Counted from the stretch's first letter, positions 42,128 through 53,918 are shown. The stretch is 64,000 bases of DNA from Stagonosporopsis chrysanthemi (GCA_022560025.1 JAFISE010000001.1:558001-622000); one strand, 5' to 3'. A program made the numbers and translations. The notes: generated by a model not told the origin, from the letters alone.

Positions 42128-44780
42128 TGTGCGCAGGAGACGCGAGAGACGAGTTGCTGGTCTTGAAGCTATGGTGGCTATGGTGGCTATTTTGAGGAGT
42201 TCAGGGTAAGCAAACGTGTTATTGAAGTGTTGATGTGAGCGTTGGAGCTCTCCATATTATCCACTCGATGAATGTCATGTCGTCATCCAACAGAACTTCT
42301 GCGTCACAGCTTGATCTTTGGCAGCAATCAACAGCGTGTAGTTTGGATCATGATGATAGTTGTAGGATGCAATTCCGATCTCAATTGTTCATTTCACATC
42401 ATGTCATTGAGAGTCCAGAGTCGAGTTGACATTGTTCTGCTCCACGGATATGTGACCTTATCTTCACGTGTTTCATCTCGATAACATGAAAGCCAAGCAC
42501 CGAAGCGTCTGCAAGTCATGTGGGAAAATCAGGCACAGTCTAGGCTAAGCCGCTGGATCCAGTTTTTCGACGTTTCTTGCATTCTAAATTCTGCAATCAT
42601 CCCCCAGCAGCGTTATTATTGAGGTTGACCGTGCACGTAGGCGCATGCAGCATTGTACAGAAACGAGCAACCGAACGGGAACGGCGTTGATCAGCAACAC
42701 AATCAAACTTTTCCCTCCAATCATATGCCAACAGGTGTGTTTCGCATCGTCTCGCTCTGCCTTGTCAAAAAGCAAAGCTAAAGGCCCGGTCCGGCTGCCT
42801 TTCTGAATACAAGCTTAACCGGTAAGCATGATCGGTGCATTGAGAATATCTGCCGTCGACTTAATATCAGGTTTCTGTGGGTAAAGGCAAGGACTGCAGG
42901 GCGCTTCGAGAAGCTCGCCGACCTGAGCCATAGTCTTGGGAACTCGTGTCGGAACGTTGCATCTGGGACCTGCAAGGTGCTTGCAACCATCGGTTGCACC
43001 ACAGGCTTTCTGGAGCGTTTCCGTGGTGCGTAGCGGATTTGGTTTGCGCAAGAGAATGGGCACGTCAGATGAAGAACGCCGGAGGTGTCTGAGCTGCTCA
43101 GATACTTGACTCAAGAGTGGGCCTTTCCAAGGGGTCAACATCGGGGCTGTGACATTGAATCGGTCGGTGGCTGGCTTTGTCCGTACGCATGATAAGCGCG
43201 GCTAAGACGATGAACCACAGTGCTGGGATGCAATTGGCTGCTTTCAGTTACATGAAGCGAGAGAGAGATATTCAATAGCCTCTGACCATTCAACGTTGAG
43301 AAGATCAAAGAGCTTCATAGATGATGACCACTCAAAACGCGCCATTCGGGCGGACTTGCCCCTTCCAGATTCTGTGAATTCTGAATGGTAGCATGAGGAC
43401 CTCCGTGTAAAGCCATTTCTCCCTGGCGCCCTTTGCGGCCATTCATCCGAGGCAATGAATCGAAGCGCTGAGGGGTGCGTTGATGTGTTGTCTGCGGCAT
43501 CAATAACGGTCATGTGCTCACCACTCTTTGAGCAGCGTCTACGAACAGACATCACTTCCCTTCCTTGCAATACCTGAACAGCCATATTATCGCCATCGTG
43601 TCGACCACGTAACTTTGCAATCCACCCACACCGCAAGATGTGAGCAACAAGACACTAGCCAACGTTAGCTCTCCGTTCCGCACCGTCTCGCTTCACACCG
43701 CACCGAACCTGCGGAGACACGGGAGAGGAACGCCAGCAGGAATTGATTGGGGGCACAGCCGCAGTTGTCAATTAAACGCGCCGGTTCCGTCCTGTAAGGC
43801 GGCCGCGAGTGTGGAGGATGGGTCCTCTTGACCCGTGCGCCCGCCGCTCATTGGATTCGTTGTAGGCAGACCGCCGACGGCACAGTTACGGCTGTCTAAT
43901 CCCTTCAGACTGCGCGGCTGTTTCTCTCATCAATCGCATCCGTGTTGGAGTTGTGGAAGTCTGATCCTGCGAATCACGAGCAAGCAGCTGATGCCCTTGA
44001 AGTATAATCATGCGCTTGCAATTAGTCGACTACAACTGTCGATCTCCTCATCTCCTCTTTTCCGAACCGGAGTGTCAAAGCGCGGATATTTCCTTGCAGA
44101 GTGCGAGTTTTCCGCCGCCGCAGTTCCGTGCGTGTACGCTGTCGCAGACAGCAGCGACAAGCTGCATCAAAATCGCAGATGGCCGTTGAGACAAACGAAA
44201 GTGAGGCCTTCGGAAATCCCCAGTAGGCCAGACCAAGCTCGACCATGGCCGAACGCGAATGCGATCGCCGGCACGCCAATGTTGCACAAGAGGGCCGCCT
44301 GAACGGGCTGAACCTAACAAACGTACCGTTCGCTCGGAGCTTTCTGCGTTCTTTGAGTCCTTGCACCGCTGCGGGCTCCGCCCTCTTCCTCCTGCACGCT
44401 CCTCATGTAATGCGCTGTGATTTTGCGCGACCGTCATTATCTCGCGCGTCCGTCCGCTGCAGCGTGGCCTGTTCCATCCGTGTTATATGCAAACCCCTGC
44501 CCGCCAACCCGCCTTCTACTCCACACAAGTCGCCGAAGTTCCCTACCCGCCCTGCTCTACTGCACGCTCGTACATACTCTCCACCGTCACCCACCTCCAC
44601 TGGACGACCTGTACGACTGCACGCTAGACGACCCTGCCTTCTTAATCCGTTACTACTTTTACGCACGCCACCCCCCACACCTGTACCCGATACCCCTTCG
44701 AACTTGCCGACTGTGACGACCCTGCTTGCAAACCGCCGAACACGACACAACGGAGCGTTTCCGACCTCAACTTGCGCAGC
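42128..44780. other. Long gene-poor interval
   Basis: 2.65 kb between divergent genes. The longest frames are 182 codons (44245-44793, plus), 155 codons (43835-44302, plus) and 130 codons (43244-43636, minus). They overlap antisense frames and lack domains. The last ~400 bases before 44781 are C-rich with CCACC and CCCGCC runs, probably a long 5' UTR. A small tandem repeat (CTATGGTGG twice) is at about 42170-42189. Confidence 0.45.
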
Positions 44781-45854
44781 ATGTCAGACATAACCAAAGC
44801 CTTCACGTTCCTGCAGGACACTATACCGCAATGGCTCCAGGATGTCGCAAACGTGGAAGAGAAGGTTATCAACATGCAGGAGGACATATCGAGGGTAGCT
44901 GTGTCAACATCGCCATTCGCAAAGGGCAAGTCAGGGTCCATGGAGTCGATACGACCTGAGAAACTTGGGGTTGTCACAGAAGATGCTACAATGTCGAATC
45001 CCACACCGATCAACCCACTTGGTAGCCGTAAACGCAAGTCGCCCTCAGTCAATTCTGGCCGTGCTTCTGGACCTCTAAAATACCGTCCCAAGGCCATGGT
45101 CGTCGTGAACTACGATGGAGACATGCAGAAGGCGTTTGAGTTGCTGGTGCGAGGGTTGTCAACAGGTCGCAACATGCTGCGGAAGGCGAAGATGGAGGCA
45201 AAGATGGCCGAACTGGCTGCCATTGCAGGCTCTAGCGAAGACGAGGATGATGACGACGACGAAGAGGAGGAGCACATCATGTCCAAAATTAGCTATCGAC
45301 CACAGATGGCGTCCTTGCGGATGCGTGCCACTGCACGCTTAGGTGGAGCCCGGAGCGGCCTTGGTGGCAGTCGAGCTCCGCCAGCAGAGCTTTTCGAGAA
45401 CACAGACAAGACACTGGAGCAAGCACAAGAGCTGTGTGAAAAATCAGCTCATCTCACCCTGCGCGAGGGTGACTGTAGGACAGAGCTGAAGCTTGTCCGT
45501 ATGCATTTGGAGAACACTCTCGTGACCGCCAAAACAGAAGCCACGAAGTGCGTTTCCAAACAAGAGCCAACATCACAAATACCTAAAGACCAAGACACCT
45601 CCGACACATCAGTGTCCTCGATGGAGCCATCTTACAAGAGACACTTCCCAAGTATCTCGGCGCTCAGGCCGGCTTGTGAAGCTGATGCAAAGCTGGAGAC
45701 TGTCACCACTCAATCAACCATACGCGCACCCGCCACAGCTCCGATCGTTGCGCCAAAGACAATGGAGATTGAGGTTGACGATGACGAAGATGAAGACATG
45801 GATTTTGTCATGCCACCCGTGCGCTTCACCTCGCGGCGAGCTGCCCGCGCCTAA
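44781..45854 (+). CDS. Unrecognised, probably nuclear, coiled-coil protein, single exon
   Basis: 357 residues from the ATG at 44781 (an in-frame TTG nine bases upstream is not a credible start). The N-terminus MSDITKAFTFLQDTIPQWLQ followed by VANVEEKVINMQEDI is a likely coiled coil or helical bundle. A central block (MVVVNYDGDMQKAFELLVRG, STGRNMLRKAKMEAKMAELA) looks like the conserved heart of the protein. It is followed by an almost pure acidic run (SSEDEDDDDDEEEE) and a basic RMRATARLGGARSGLGGSRA segment. A second helix (DKTLEQAQELCEKSAHLTLR) and an acidic tail (VDDDEDEDMDFVMPPVRFTS) end in a basic RRAARA. Charge blocks suggest a nuclear or chromatin protein. I cannot name a family. Confidence 0.72.
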   Translation: MSDITKAFTFLQDTIPQWLQDVANVEEKVINMQEDISRVAVSTSPFAKGKSGSMESIRPEKLGVVTEDATMSNPTPINPLGSRKRKSPSVNSGRASGPLKYRPKAMVVVNYDGDMQKAFELLVRGLSTGRNMLRKAKMEAKMAELAAIAGSSEDEDDDDDEEEEHIMSKISYRPQMASLRMRATARLGGARSGLGGSRAPPAELFENTDKTLEQAQELCEKSAHLTLREGDCRTELKLVRMHLENTLVTAKTEATKCVSKQEPTSQIPKDQDTSDTSVSSMEPSYKRHFPSISALRPACEADAKLETVTTQSTIRAPATAPIVAPKTMEIEVDDDEDEDMDFVMPPVRFTSRRAARA

Positions 45855-46428
45855 AACCTTCCATTGCACGTCGTCTGATCTTGTTTGCATCTAAGCGATC
45901 CTTCTTGTTACTGTTTCACGGCGTTTTGACGGCATTGTGAAAGAGCAGATTACATCATGCCTATTACGAAGAGGATACCCTATTTGCGTCTATCACGTAG
46001 AAGTGGCAGAGATCAATGCCACTCGCTATTGCTTCTCATTCCATGTTTGCTTCATACTGTAATTATTGCCCCTTCATTGCGTTCGGTGGCATCGCATGAC
46101 TTACGGCGACATCCTATATACCATATCAGATGCCATCATCAATGAGGGGTCCTCTATTCGCTCATGTGCTGTTTCGCGTGCGCTGCTTATTTCTTCATTA
46201 ACAAGGTCCTTGCTGCCTGGGGCGCGCTTGCCCATCATGGCCAATGTCAACAAAGTGACGCGAGCTCGTCGTTCTAACTTCTGCCGCATTGCTTTGCAAG
46301 ATCACAGTGAGGCACGCGTTCTTTCCGCTTCTGTGACTTCACTCAGTCCACCTTCATTCTCACGCCTTGACCAACGTGCACGCCACTTGTACTTTGCCGA
46401 TATTTCGACTATATAGCCAATACAAGCA
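45855..46428. other. Intergenic, no supported gene
   Basis: 574 bp between two plus-strand genes. Frames up to 116 codons without motifs; 3' UTR of the left gene and promoter of the right one. Confidence 0.45.
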
Positions 46429-48116
46429 ATGTCGTCGCTTGCTCTCACACACACGGATGAAGCTGCGAAGCAGCTCGACAGCATCGTCTCCGGTTCCCAG
46501 CTGTCAGAAGACAGCGATAGCGTACGCCACCTTTCGCCCTCAAGCAAGCACTAGCTGACATCTGCCCAGGATGAATGTGACTCTACTCCACCAAGTCCCG
46601 AACTTGGCATGGCAAGGGAAGGACTAAGCAGTGTCCAAGGTTTTGAGCTAGAAGAAGAAGACGATGATGATGTCGCAAACACGGAGCTACTAACGCCTGT
46701 AAGCACTGCTACCACGCCTTGGCGTTCGTTACTGATTGTACAGCCTGATACCATCGAGCAGGACGGTCTCGACGAAATTGAAGCAGATCGTATGGACATC
46801 CAATCTGAGAGCAGGCCACTCGAGCAACCAGGAGCGACAAGCGCGGGAACGGCAAGCTCAGAACCTGCAGACCCGCAGCCCATAAGCCAGGGCGTAACAT
46901 GTCCGCCTACACGCCGTAGCGCCAGAGCAAAAAGTGCGCTTGCTTACGACCAGAAGTACCATCCGTTGGATGACTTCATTCGACCCTCCCAAGCAGCTAA
47001 GCGTCGATCGGTACATGGTGAAAACCTCATTCTCGGTGAAGGTTCGGGAGGTGAGGTATCTGAGGAGTCTGGCTCCGACTGTGTAGAAATGACGCACGGT
47101 TCAGACGATCACGATACAGACGATGACCACGAGAACACGCACAAGTCTACAAGGGGTCGAAAGAGAAAGCGCTCTAAGTCTCGGACTCCAGAGCCTTCGC
47201 GACGCTCGTTGCGTAGGAGCACAAAGCCAAAGATATCTTACGACATGAGGATTCACCCTCAAGATAGCGACCTGAAGCGAGCATATGCATACGATGGCTC
47301 CAATAGCTCGCCCTCACCAGCCAAACAAGCAAGCAATCACACAGTGAGGTCTGCTAGCACAAGGAACTCGCTAGACGCTTTTCACGAGGCACGCCAACCG
47401 TTGCCTGCGCTAATATCAGATGGTGAGAGCTGCCATCGATCTAGAGGAATTGTATGAACTAACGGCACGCAGATTCCGCCCCGGAGACAACATTGATACC
47501 GCAGCCGAATTCACTCGCTCCAAAGGTATTCGACGAAGAACCTGGCAGGAAGCAAGCGATCAAGCTTGGCGACGCATATCCAGACTTGAATCCAGACGTC
47601 GCATACCTAACTGGCAACCAAAACCCATGGCCAGATGTCAAAGGGTTGCCATTCTGCGTGTATACTGAGCGCATAGAGGACCAATTGAATGCTGAGGCAG
47701 AGGCAGCATCGCCGTTTCATTATCAAGATGATGACAAAGAGAACGACGTGATCAATCCTGAACTGGTCTCAACTCCAAATCCTCTTGACGGCATATCGAT
47801 CATGCCAGCTTCGCACTACCGACAGCCTCCAGGAGCCCACTCCGCCCTATCTTACGGCTCGTTGGCGGGCAACGCATTCTATCTAAATCCTCAGTTTGAG
47901 GCGCTGCCATATGGTCTGGGCTGGAGCGACGGGGACCATGACGCTGATAGCGGCGACACGCGCGACTGTCCATTTCCCGACTACATGCGTATCCTTGCCT
48001 CTGGCGAAAGACTGCCACGGACTTCTACACCTGCAGAGATGCTCTCACACGAAAATGATGCCTTTGTCAGCTCCTCTCCACTGCGGAGTACCACAAGACT
48101 TGACCTTCGCCGATAG
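46429..48116 (+). CDS. Unrecognised fungal protein with a duplicated YDxxxHPxD motif, four exons
   Basis: Exons 46429-46521, 46570-46698, 46744-47422 and 47473-48116 give 514 residues. Introns are 48, 45 and 50 nt. The 45-nt one (46699-46743) keeps the frame if retained, but has a canonical GTAAGC donor and TACAG acceptor. The third intron has an ACTAAC branch site. A motif occurs twice: KSALAYDQKYHPLDDFIRP and KPKISYDMRIHPQDSDLKR, each preceded by an RRS-rich basic cluster (TRRSARA and SRRSLRRS). A strongly basic GRKRKRSKSRT between them is a likely nuclear localisation signal. The N-terminal part is acidic (ELEEEDDDDVANTEL). The last exon contains a possible folded part (IKLGDAYPDLNPDVAYLTGN, then LPFCVYTERIEDQLNAEAEA). 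No enzyme domain is seen. A nuclear role is an inference from composition. Confidence 0.72.
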
Positions 48117-51100
48117 TTGCTGGGCTCTTGAACGTCAAGCAAACGCCTAAGATCTACTGGGCTTTTCCGAACGGCGCACCATAACGTTCGCTGGTTGCCA
48201 TGGTTAGATTCCTACTATATGTGAGCAAATGGTTGGAGATAGTAGCCAGGCTGTACAATGTTGCACTCAAACCAGTATATCGTAGCCAGACCCTAGATCT
48301 ATGGGAACACAATCTTGAACTTGTCTCTAGAGTCAGAATTACAGTGCATTGGAGTATCGTGTGTCCTCGATCATAACCTCGACATTCTTTAGTGCTTCTT
48401 TGGGCGTCCTTGTACATCCTCTATTCGTCTCCATATTGATTTCTGCGTCTTCGAGTCGACAAGAGGTCATCTTGTGCTCCGCCTCGCAATTTCTCGCGTA
48501 GTCCATAGAGCAGACAACATATCCTCAAGCTTCCGACATGTCCCTCAAGCTACATGATATGCCCGTCGCACTTGGCATTCTCACCCTCGTATCGCGTATG
48601 TGAGGCCTTCACAAACTCTGCAAGACATGGCGTGGAGAGTCGAACAAAGGAGCAATCGGTCAGGCTCTGGCTGCTAGAGTCTACAATAGTCGAATGCAAG
48701 GATATTGAGGGAGCGATATGTAAATCCAGGTTGACGATAAGCGGATTGTAACTTGAACCCGTCGAGATGAATCAACTCTGCCGGTTGGTTTCTACGATAC
48801 GAGCGTCTCCACTTAGGACGACTCGTCTTGAACAAACAGCTTTCAGGAAACTGCTCCCAAAGCAGACTGCGACTTGCACAACACCAGAGGCGCCGATCGG
48901 TCGGCTACACCACCAGCCCGTATTGCTATCCTTCAAGCGGACCTGCAATGCGACCTAAGTCGCAAGTCTCGAAGATCTTGTTGACAAAGCTTACGCACGC
49001 TCGCCCGCGCCCCCTAGACGGCATCTGTTCGCGCGGACTGGGATCGGACTGCATCCTCCTCCAAACGCAGGTATATACGCTGGAGGGACGAGTGGCCTAT
49101 GTCACATCTGTGTGTCTATGATATCGGACCTACATTAGATGACAGGGAGAGAGGAGAGCAGAGCTACAAGAACGTGCGTCGGCGGAGGACATTAGTCAAG
49201 ACGCGAAGACATCCATTGACGGAATTGCGTCCATCGGACTCGGCTGGATCAACACCTTTTGCGAAAAGTTGCCAAATCGTCATCATGGCTTTGTCGATGA
49301 GTCAGGCTGACTTGCATGGCCGCAGACATGGCTTTGTCTCTCCTCACCACTCGGGTCGGTAGACAAAAAGCTCAACCAGAACTGTTGGAGGAAACCTTCG
49401 TGGTTGCTGGACATGTTGCCGGTCTACGTCATGGCAACGCACATGTCCTACCTACCGTAAAGCATCTGACTTGGAAACAAGACGTACACGACGTCCCTCC
49501 CATGATCCTCTGCATTGTCTTTGTTTTCTTCATGCCCCTCCGTCCTCATACATGATGTTTAGTAAGACTGCTCCGATGCACATTGCTGCGGTGTGGAGGC
49601 ACAGCCGTCGAGCGAGCTGCTTTCCTTCTTTGAGCGAATTTAGTACCCCAGTCAACGAACAAGGGTCCGAATGTATGCTGCATTGCTGACTGTATCCAGC
49701 AAGGGAGCTATCTGCACCTGAAGCTTAATTTGAATCCTACGATATGTCGATCGTGGTGTTATCCTTGTAACCTAAACACCAGTGCCCGCCTTACGGCTGT
49801 CGCTGCTAGTGCCCAATTGGCTCGCATGCCGCGTTCGTTCATCCCACTTCGGCAGCCTTGTCGCCTTCGTGTTGACACCAACGAGCCCACATCGCTGTCG
49901 TACATTTGAACATCAGTCCTTGCCGATCACACTCAGTGCGGCTTCCGACAGACGCGATTTGTGGAGTCTAGTGAGGTCCAGCAGTACAGCAAGCCTAAAC
50001 GAAGAATCGCCAGCTTCCACCCGAACGCCGCAGAACGCCCGCGTCCGCTGCAACTGAACACGAGCGCAAGTCACTCGCACACGTGCATTTGCAGGTCGCG
50101 GGGCGCCCGTTCTGCGCAGTCCTCGGTTGGTCGTGGCTGCGCAGGCCAGCCTTGCGCTTGTACAGATACAGGCCATGAAGTGATAGCTCGGTACCTGTCT
50201 TTCACTGGTAGGAGCGCCCTGAGGGAAGGCCTAGAAGGCGGCTCGAAGGATTGCGAGAACTGGAGGCTAGATTCGTTCGTTGCTAGCTGCTTGCTGATCT
50301 AGACTTTACGATTCCAAAGAAATCCTCACAAACTTTGGCCGAGGCTTCAATGTCGAAGCGCAAGTCAGATAGAATTCCTCTCACACCGAGGTGGACCGAT
50401 ATTGCAGATCATCATGTTGTGGGTCCTGCATCCGTCAATTGAGGTACGAAACCACACATCAAGTACATCATCGGCATCGTATCGATCGTGCAAAGTCGCT
50501 TTCATCATCGAAGTGGATCGACAGCGATCCGCGATGGACAAAAATGCGTTTCGGAAGTCAGCGTGGAACACCTCTGGCACGGAGCAGGCCGCATCCCTTC
50601 CTCCACAGCTTTACTAGGAGCCTCTAACATTTTCTCGTCCGCAAACAACGTAATCACGCCCCAAAGTCGATTTCTTCTCGGAGCAAGTCAGATCGGCAGT
50701 GCTTTCACCAGTATGACGCGCGCGGCACTTGCATTCAGGACGCCATGTGCGTTTGACTCGAACTTACAACAATGTTGGACGAAGGGTACTGGCCGACGTG
50801 GGCGGCTTCTAGCCTACGACTCGATTTTGTGGCTGGCGCAGTGTCGGTAGCTCAACACCAAGCAACACACCAATCCGCATCATGCCCTCGCCCAAAAGAG
50901 CGCAGACCGGTGAGCTCGAACGTGTAGACCGTCGGGAATTTCACGGCAACACACCTCGCAGAGTGGTTACCAGGGTCTTTGGACATTCACAATTTGCATT
51001 ATACCCCCGGTCGCCAACTCTCGTGAGAACCGCCCCATGGTGTTGGCTGCCTGCCGCGGCTGGACCCTTAAAAGTGCACATATTTAGAGCTGCGCTAGTA

Positions 51101-51818
51101 CAAACGCATCGTCTCCGGGCGCGTGTGCAGCCAGGGCACAGCCGCTTTCCTTACTTTCGGACAAGCAATGATCCCAGGCCCATCTTACCTTACGATATGG
51201 CATTGAATCACCGCGCATGTGTGTTGTTAGCGGTAGTCTGTACAAAATGTCAGCGGGCGGGCCATGCTGGCGGCGCACGCCGTGTGAGCGGGCGCAAGGC
51301 CGCTGTCAGTGTCTGGGGCTAGACATCTCACACTGTCCTGAGGATTATAAAGTCGCCAATTCTTTTTTTCTCGAAGGCAGCCAGGATCAAGAAGCAGTTC
51401 GGCCAGCCATACCTGCTTCAAACAAGACGAAACACCCTTATCGTTGCTGCCTCACAATTCCTCCGCTGCTAGCAACAAGTGTAAACATCTCCGCACACAC
51501 GGCTCGACGAAGACAGCCCGATAACGCCTTACGACGCACGGCCCCCTGGTAGACTACTGTCTGGCTGAAAGCGAGTTTAAAGCATATTTTAGCTTTACTC
51601 TAAGTTAGCTCCCACCTCGCGCCATCGTGGTCCAGCTAGTTGCTCCTTCTCGTGTTTTGTCGACATTCTTATAAACCAAATCGCCCATCCGAGGTGTCAC
51701 ACATTACCCGGAATATCACCATAAGGATTCGATAACAGCGTTTGAGTATCTGTATACTTCGAATTGTACACGTACTTGGACCACAACGACAAAACACTAT
51801 AAATACACAGGATCCAGA
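48117..51818. other. Longest gene-poor interval of the window
   Basis: 3.7 kb between two plus-strand genes. Frames are short and overlap on both strands (the longest is 146 codons at 50882-51322, plus) and I found no chain of exons with matching phase. No inverted repeats, transposase remnants, tRNA boxes or strong AT skew were noticed. A TATAAATA at 51798-51805 is only 14 bp from the next start codon, too close to be its core promoter unless the leader is extremely short. Confidence 0.45.
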
Positions 51819-52629
51819 ATGGTCAAGCTTGGCGCACTTGCCTTCGGGCTACTCACTGCTGTGGCACAAGTCAGTGCTCAGCAGACAGTCAAGATCATGC
51901 CATTTGGTGCTTCGATAGTCAGCGTAAGTTAGTCCTTGAACCTGTTCTGAAATGATTTGGTTAACATTCGCTCAGAAATGTTGGCGAGCCAACCTCCAAG
52001 ACAAGCTCCGTGCCGACGGAGTTACAAACTTCGACTTCGTGGGTACTCTGAAGAGCAGCTGCGGTGGAGCAAACGTAGACCAGGATCACGAAGGCCACCC
52101 CGGGTCACAAGCAACAGACTTCGCCGCCAAAGGCAACCTCACCGTATGGCTCAACGCCGTCGACACCCCTGACGTGATCCTCATGCTACTGGGCACCAAC
52201 GACGTACTACTAGGCAAGAAGCCCGTCGGCGATATCCTCAAAGCCTACGACGTCCTGATCGGGCAGATGCGTGCCAAGAACCCCAAGATCCGCGTTCTCT
52301 TCTCCAACCTGCTGCCGTTGGACAAGGCCCGCTGGCCCGCCGACGGCGCAGACGGCATCGTGCAGCTCAACAACGCCATCAGACAGTACGTGCCCAGCAA
52401 GAACACGCGCGACAGCCCCGTCGTGTTTGTGGACAACTTCACGGGCTTCGATGCCGTGGCCGATACCACGGATGGCGAGCACCCGAATGATAGTGGCAAC
52501 GAGAAGATGGCGACCAAGTTCTTTGGGCCGACGCGAGACGCGATTAAAGCTGTGAGTGCTACGAAGAAGCCTAAGGCGAGGCGTATGAGTGGATTTTTGA
52601 GCCGTAGGCTGGCGATGCTGGTGCAGTAG
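51819..52629 (+). CDS. Secreted SGNH hydrolase (GDSL / carbohydrate esterase-like), two exons
   Basis: Predicted extracellular esterase. Exons 51819-51923 and 51976-52629 (52-nt intron) give 252 residues. The N-terminus MVKLGALAFGLLTAVAQVSA is a signal peptide. Block I reads IMPFGASIVS, with the catalytic Ser and Ala in place of the Asp of GDS; this GAS variant is, from memory, common in fungal relatives. Then come CWRANLQDKL, a Gly in VDQDHEGHPGSQATDF, block III LMLLGTNDVLL and the catalytic Asp/His block TTDGEHPNDSGNEKMATKFF. Layout and the HEGHPG segment resemble carbohydrate esterase family 3 acetylxylan esterases. The last 26 residues (after RDAIKA) are basic and may be replaced: a donor GTGAGT at 52552 could splice to 52850 and add a Pro/Thr-rich tail (separate entry). 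Confidence 0.88.
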
Positions 52630-52849
52630 GCCGAGACGGTGTTCTGATTTGCAACGAGCGGGCTGAGACATGGCCTGTCATGATTAACGAACAAACATCA
52701 CGTGTTATGCCATTACATTGTCTTTTGCTGTACTCAGTAGCCATCATGTGTTTTCTTTCTTTAACTTCTTCCTTCTCTTCTCCTCTTACCTTACTCGTCT
52801 TAATACGCCACAACCCTCTCACACCAGCTCACAGCTAACCCATTCCCAG

Positions 52850-53344
52850 ATCTCCGGCACCGACGCAGCCCCCAAAGCCGGACCCATAGCTGAAGAGCAG
52901 AAGCCGGACCCTACACCAGCCCCTACGCCTACTCCAGCCGAGACCACCACCACCACCACCCCGGCCCCTATTCCCTCTTCGACAGAAACTCCCGCGCAGC
53001 CCCCCAGCTCCTCTCACCCGCCAACTTCCGTCCAGGCCCAGAGCGCTGTCCAAATCCAGACACCCTCCTCAGCTCCTCCCAGCTCCGCGACGCCTTCGAG
53101 TCTCGCCTCTAGGACGCCCTCGAGTCTCGTGTCTGTGACGGCACAGCGCCAGACGTCGGCGGTTGCGACGCCCGAGTCCAAGACTTCGATGGCGACGACG
53201 ACGACGACGGCGGCGCAGAGGAGCCAGCAGACGTCGGGGGCGAGTAGCTTGAGAGGCTCGCCCTTGTTTGGTGGCGTGTGGAAGGGTGTGCGATTGGCGG
53301 TGGGGATGCGCGAGACGAAGCAGGCTGTGATTTTTGTGTCATGA
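52850..53344 (+). CDS. Possible alternative last exon of the SGNH hydrolase: Pro/Ser/Thr-rich tail
   Basis: An open stretch of 164 codons plus stop with no good ATG of its own (the frame's only upstream starter is a TTG at 52718). It begins directly after a strong acceptor (GCTAACCCATTCCCAG) and is in the correct phase with the canonical GTGAGT donor at 52552 inside the last SGNH exon, across a 298-nt intron. The joined product would be 391 residues, reading RDAIKA then ISGTDAAPKAGPIAEEQKPD. The tail is rich in Pro, Thr, Ser and Gln (PTPAPTPTPAETTTTTTPAP), like O-glycosylated linkers in secreted fungal hydrolases, and ends in WKGVRLAVGMRETKQAVIFV. It has no Cys, so it is not a CBM1 domain. 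It could instead belong to an unseen separate gene or be non-coding. Confidence 0.4.
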   Translation: MSGTDAAPKAGPIAEEQKPDPTPAPTPTPAETTTTTTPAPIPSSTETPAQPPSSSHPPTSVQAQSAVQIQTPSSAPPSSATPSSLASRTPSSLVSVTAQRQTSAVATPESKTSMATTTTTAAQRSQQTSGASSLRGSPLFGGVWKGVRLAVGMRETKQAVIFVS

Positions 53345-53918
53345 TTCGCTGTGGTCGGCTGGTCTTGCCCCATGTGCTGGCTGTATATAGAAAGTCTTTT
53401 TGTGTGTGTTCACAGTGTTTCGAGTAAGGTGTTGAAGGCGTTTGGCGGCTGCCCCTGCCGGCGCGGGTCCGGCCGCTGCGTAAATTCTGGTTCTTTTGGT
53501 GGGCTGTATATAAATGCCAGCGATGGACTCGACGATACATAATGCATAATGTTATACTTCTGTACATTGTTTAAGCGTGCTGAGTGGAGGACAGAAGCAT
53601 GGAGAATGGACGTAATTAGTCATTGAGTTACCTGTCATATCAGCCGTGCTCAGTAGAAGCTTCACCAAGCACGCCATAATGATGTGCTTGTTTCCTCTGT
53701 CCCCTCCTACGGTCGCTTCGGCCCATTCTTCTTTCGGTCCCTCATGTATCCATACCGAGTCGTTTGGTCCTCTGCTCTCATGATGTGGTGGTGGTGGTGA
53801 CGGGGTCTGTTTGAGCATGAGTAATTTGCATGCTCGGCAACAGCCTATTCAGTGAACGACTTCCCCACACGTGTGCTCATTGTCTTGATCACGTGGCATG
53901 AAGCGTCCTTGAGTCCCT
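53345..53918. other. Intergenic between convergent genes
   Basis: 574 bp between the SGNH/tail locus (+) and a small minus-strand gene. Frames up to 152 codons on the minus strand overlap the tail exon and are Ser/Pro-rich shadows. Nothing further noticed. Confidence 0.45.

Noticed and set aside
43244..43636. 130-codon minus-strand frame
   Set aside because: No motif, no splice partners of matching phase; left as possible but unsupported.
50882..51322. 146-codon plus-strand frame
   Set aside because: Rich in Arg, Pro, His and Cys without pattern; overlaps antisense frames.
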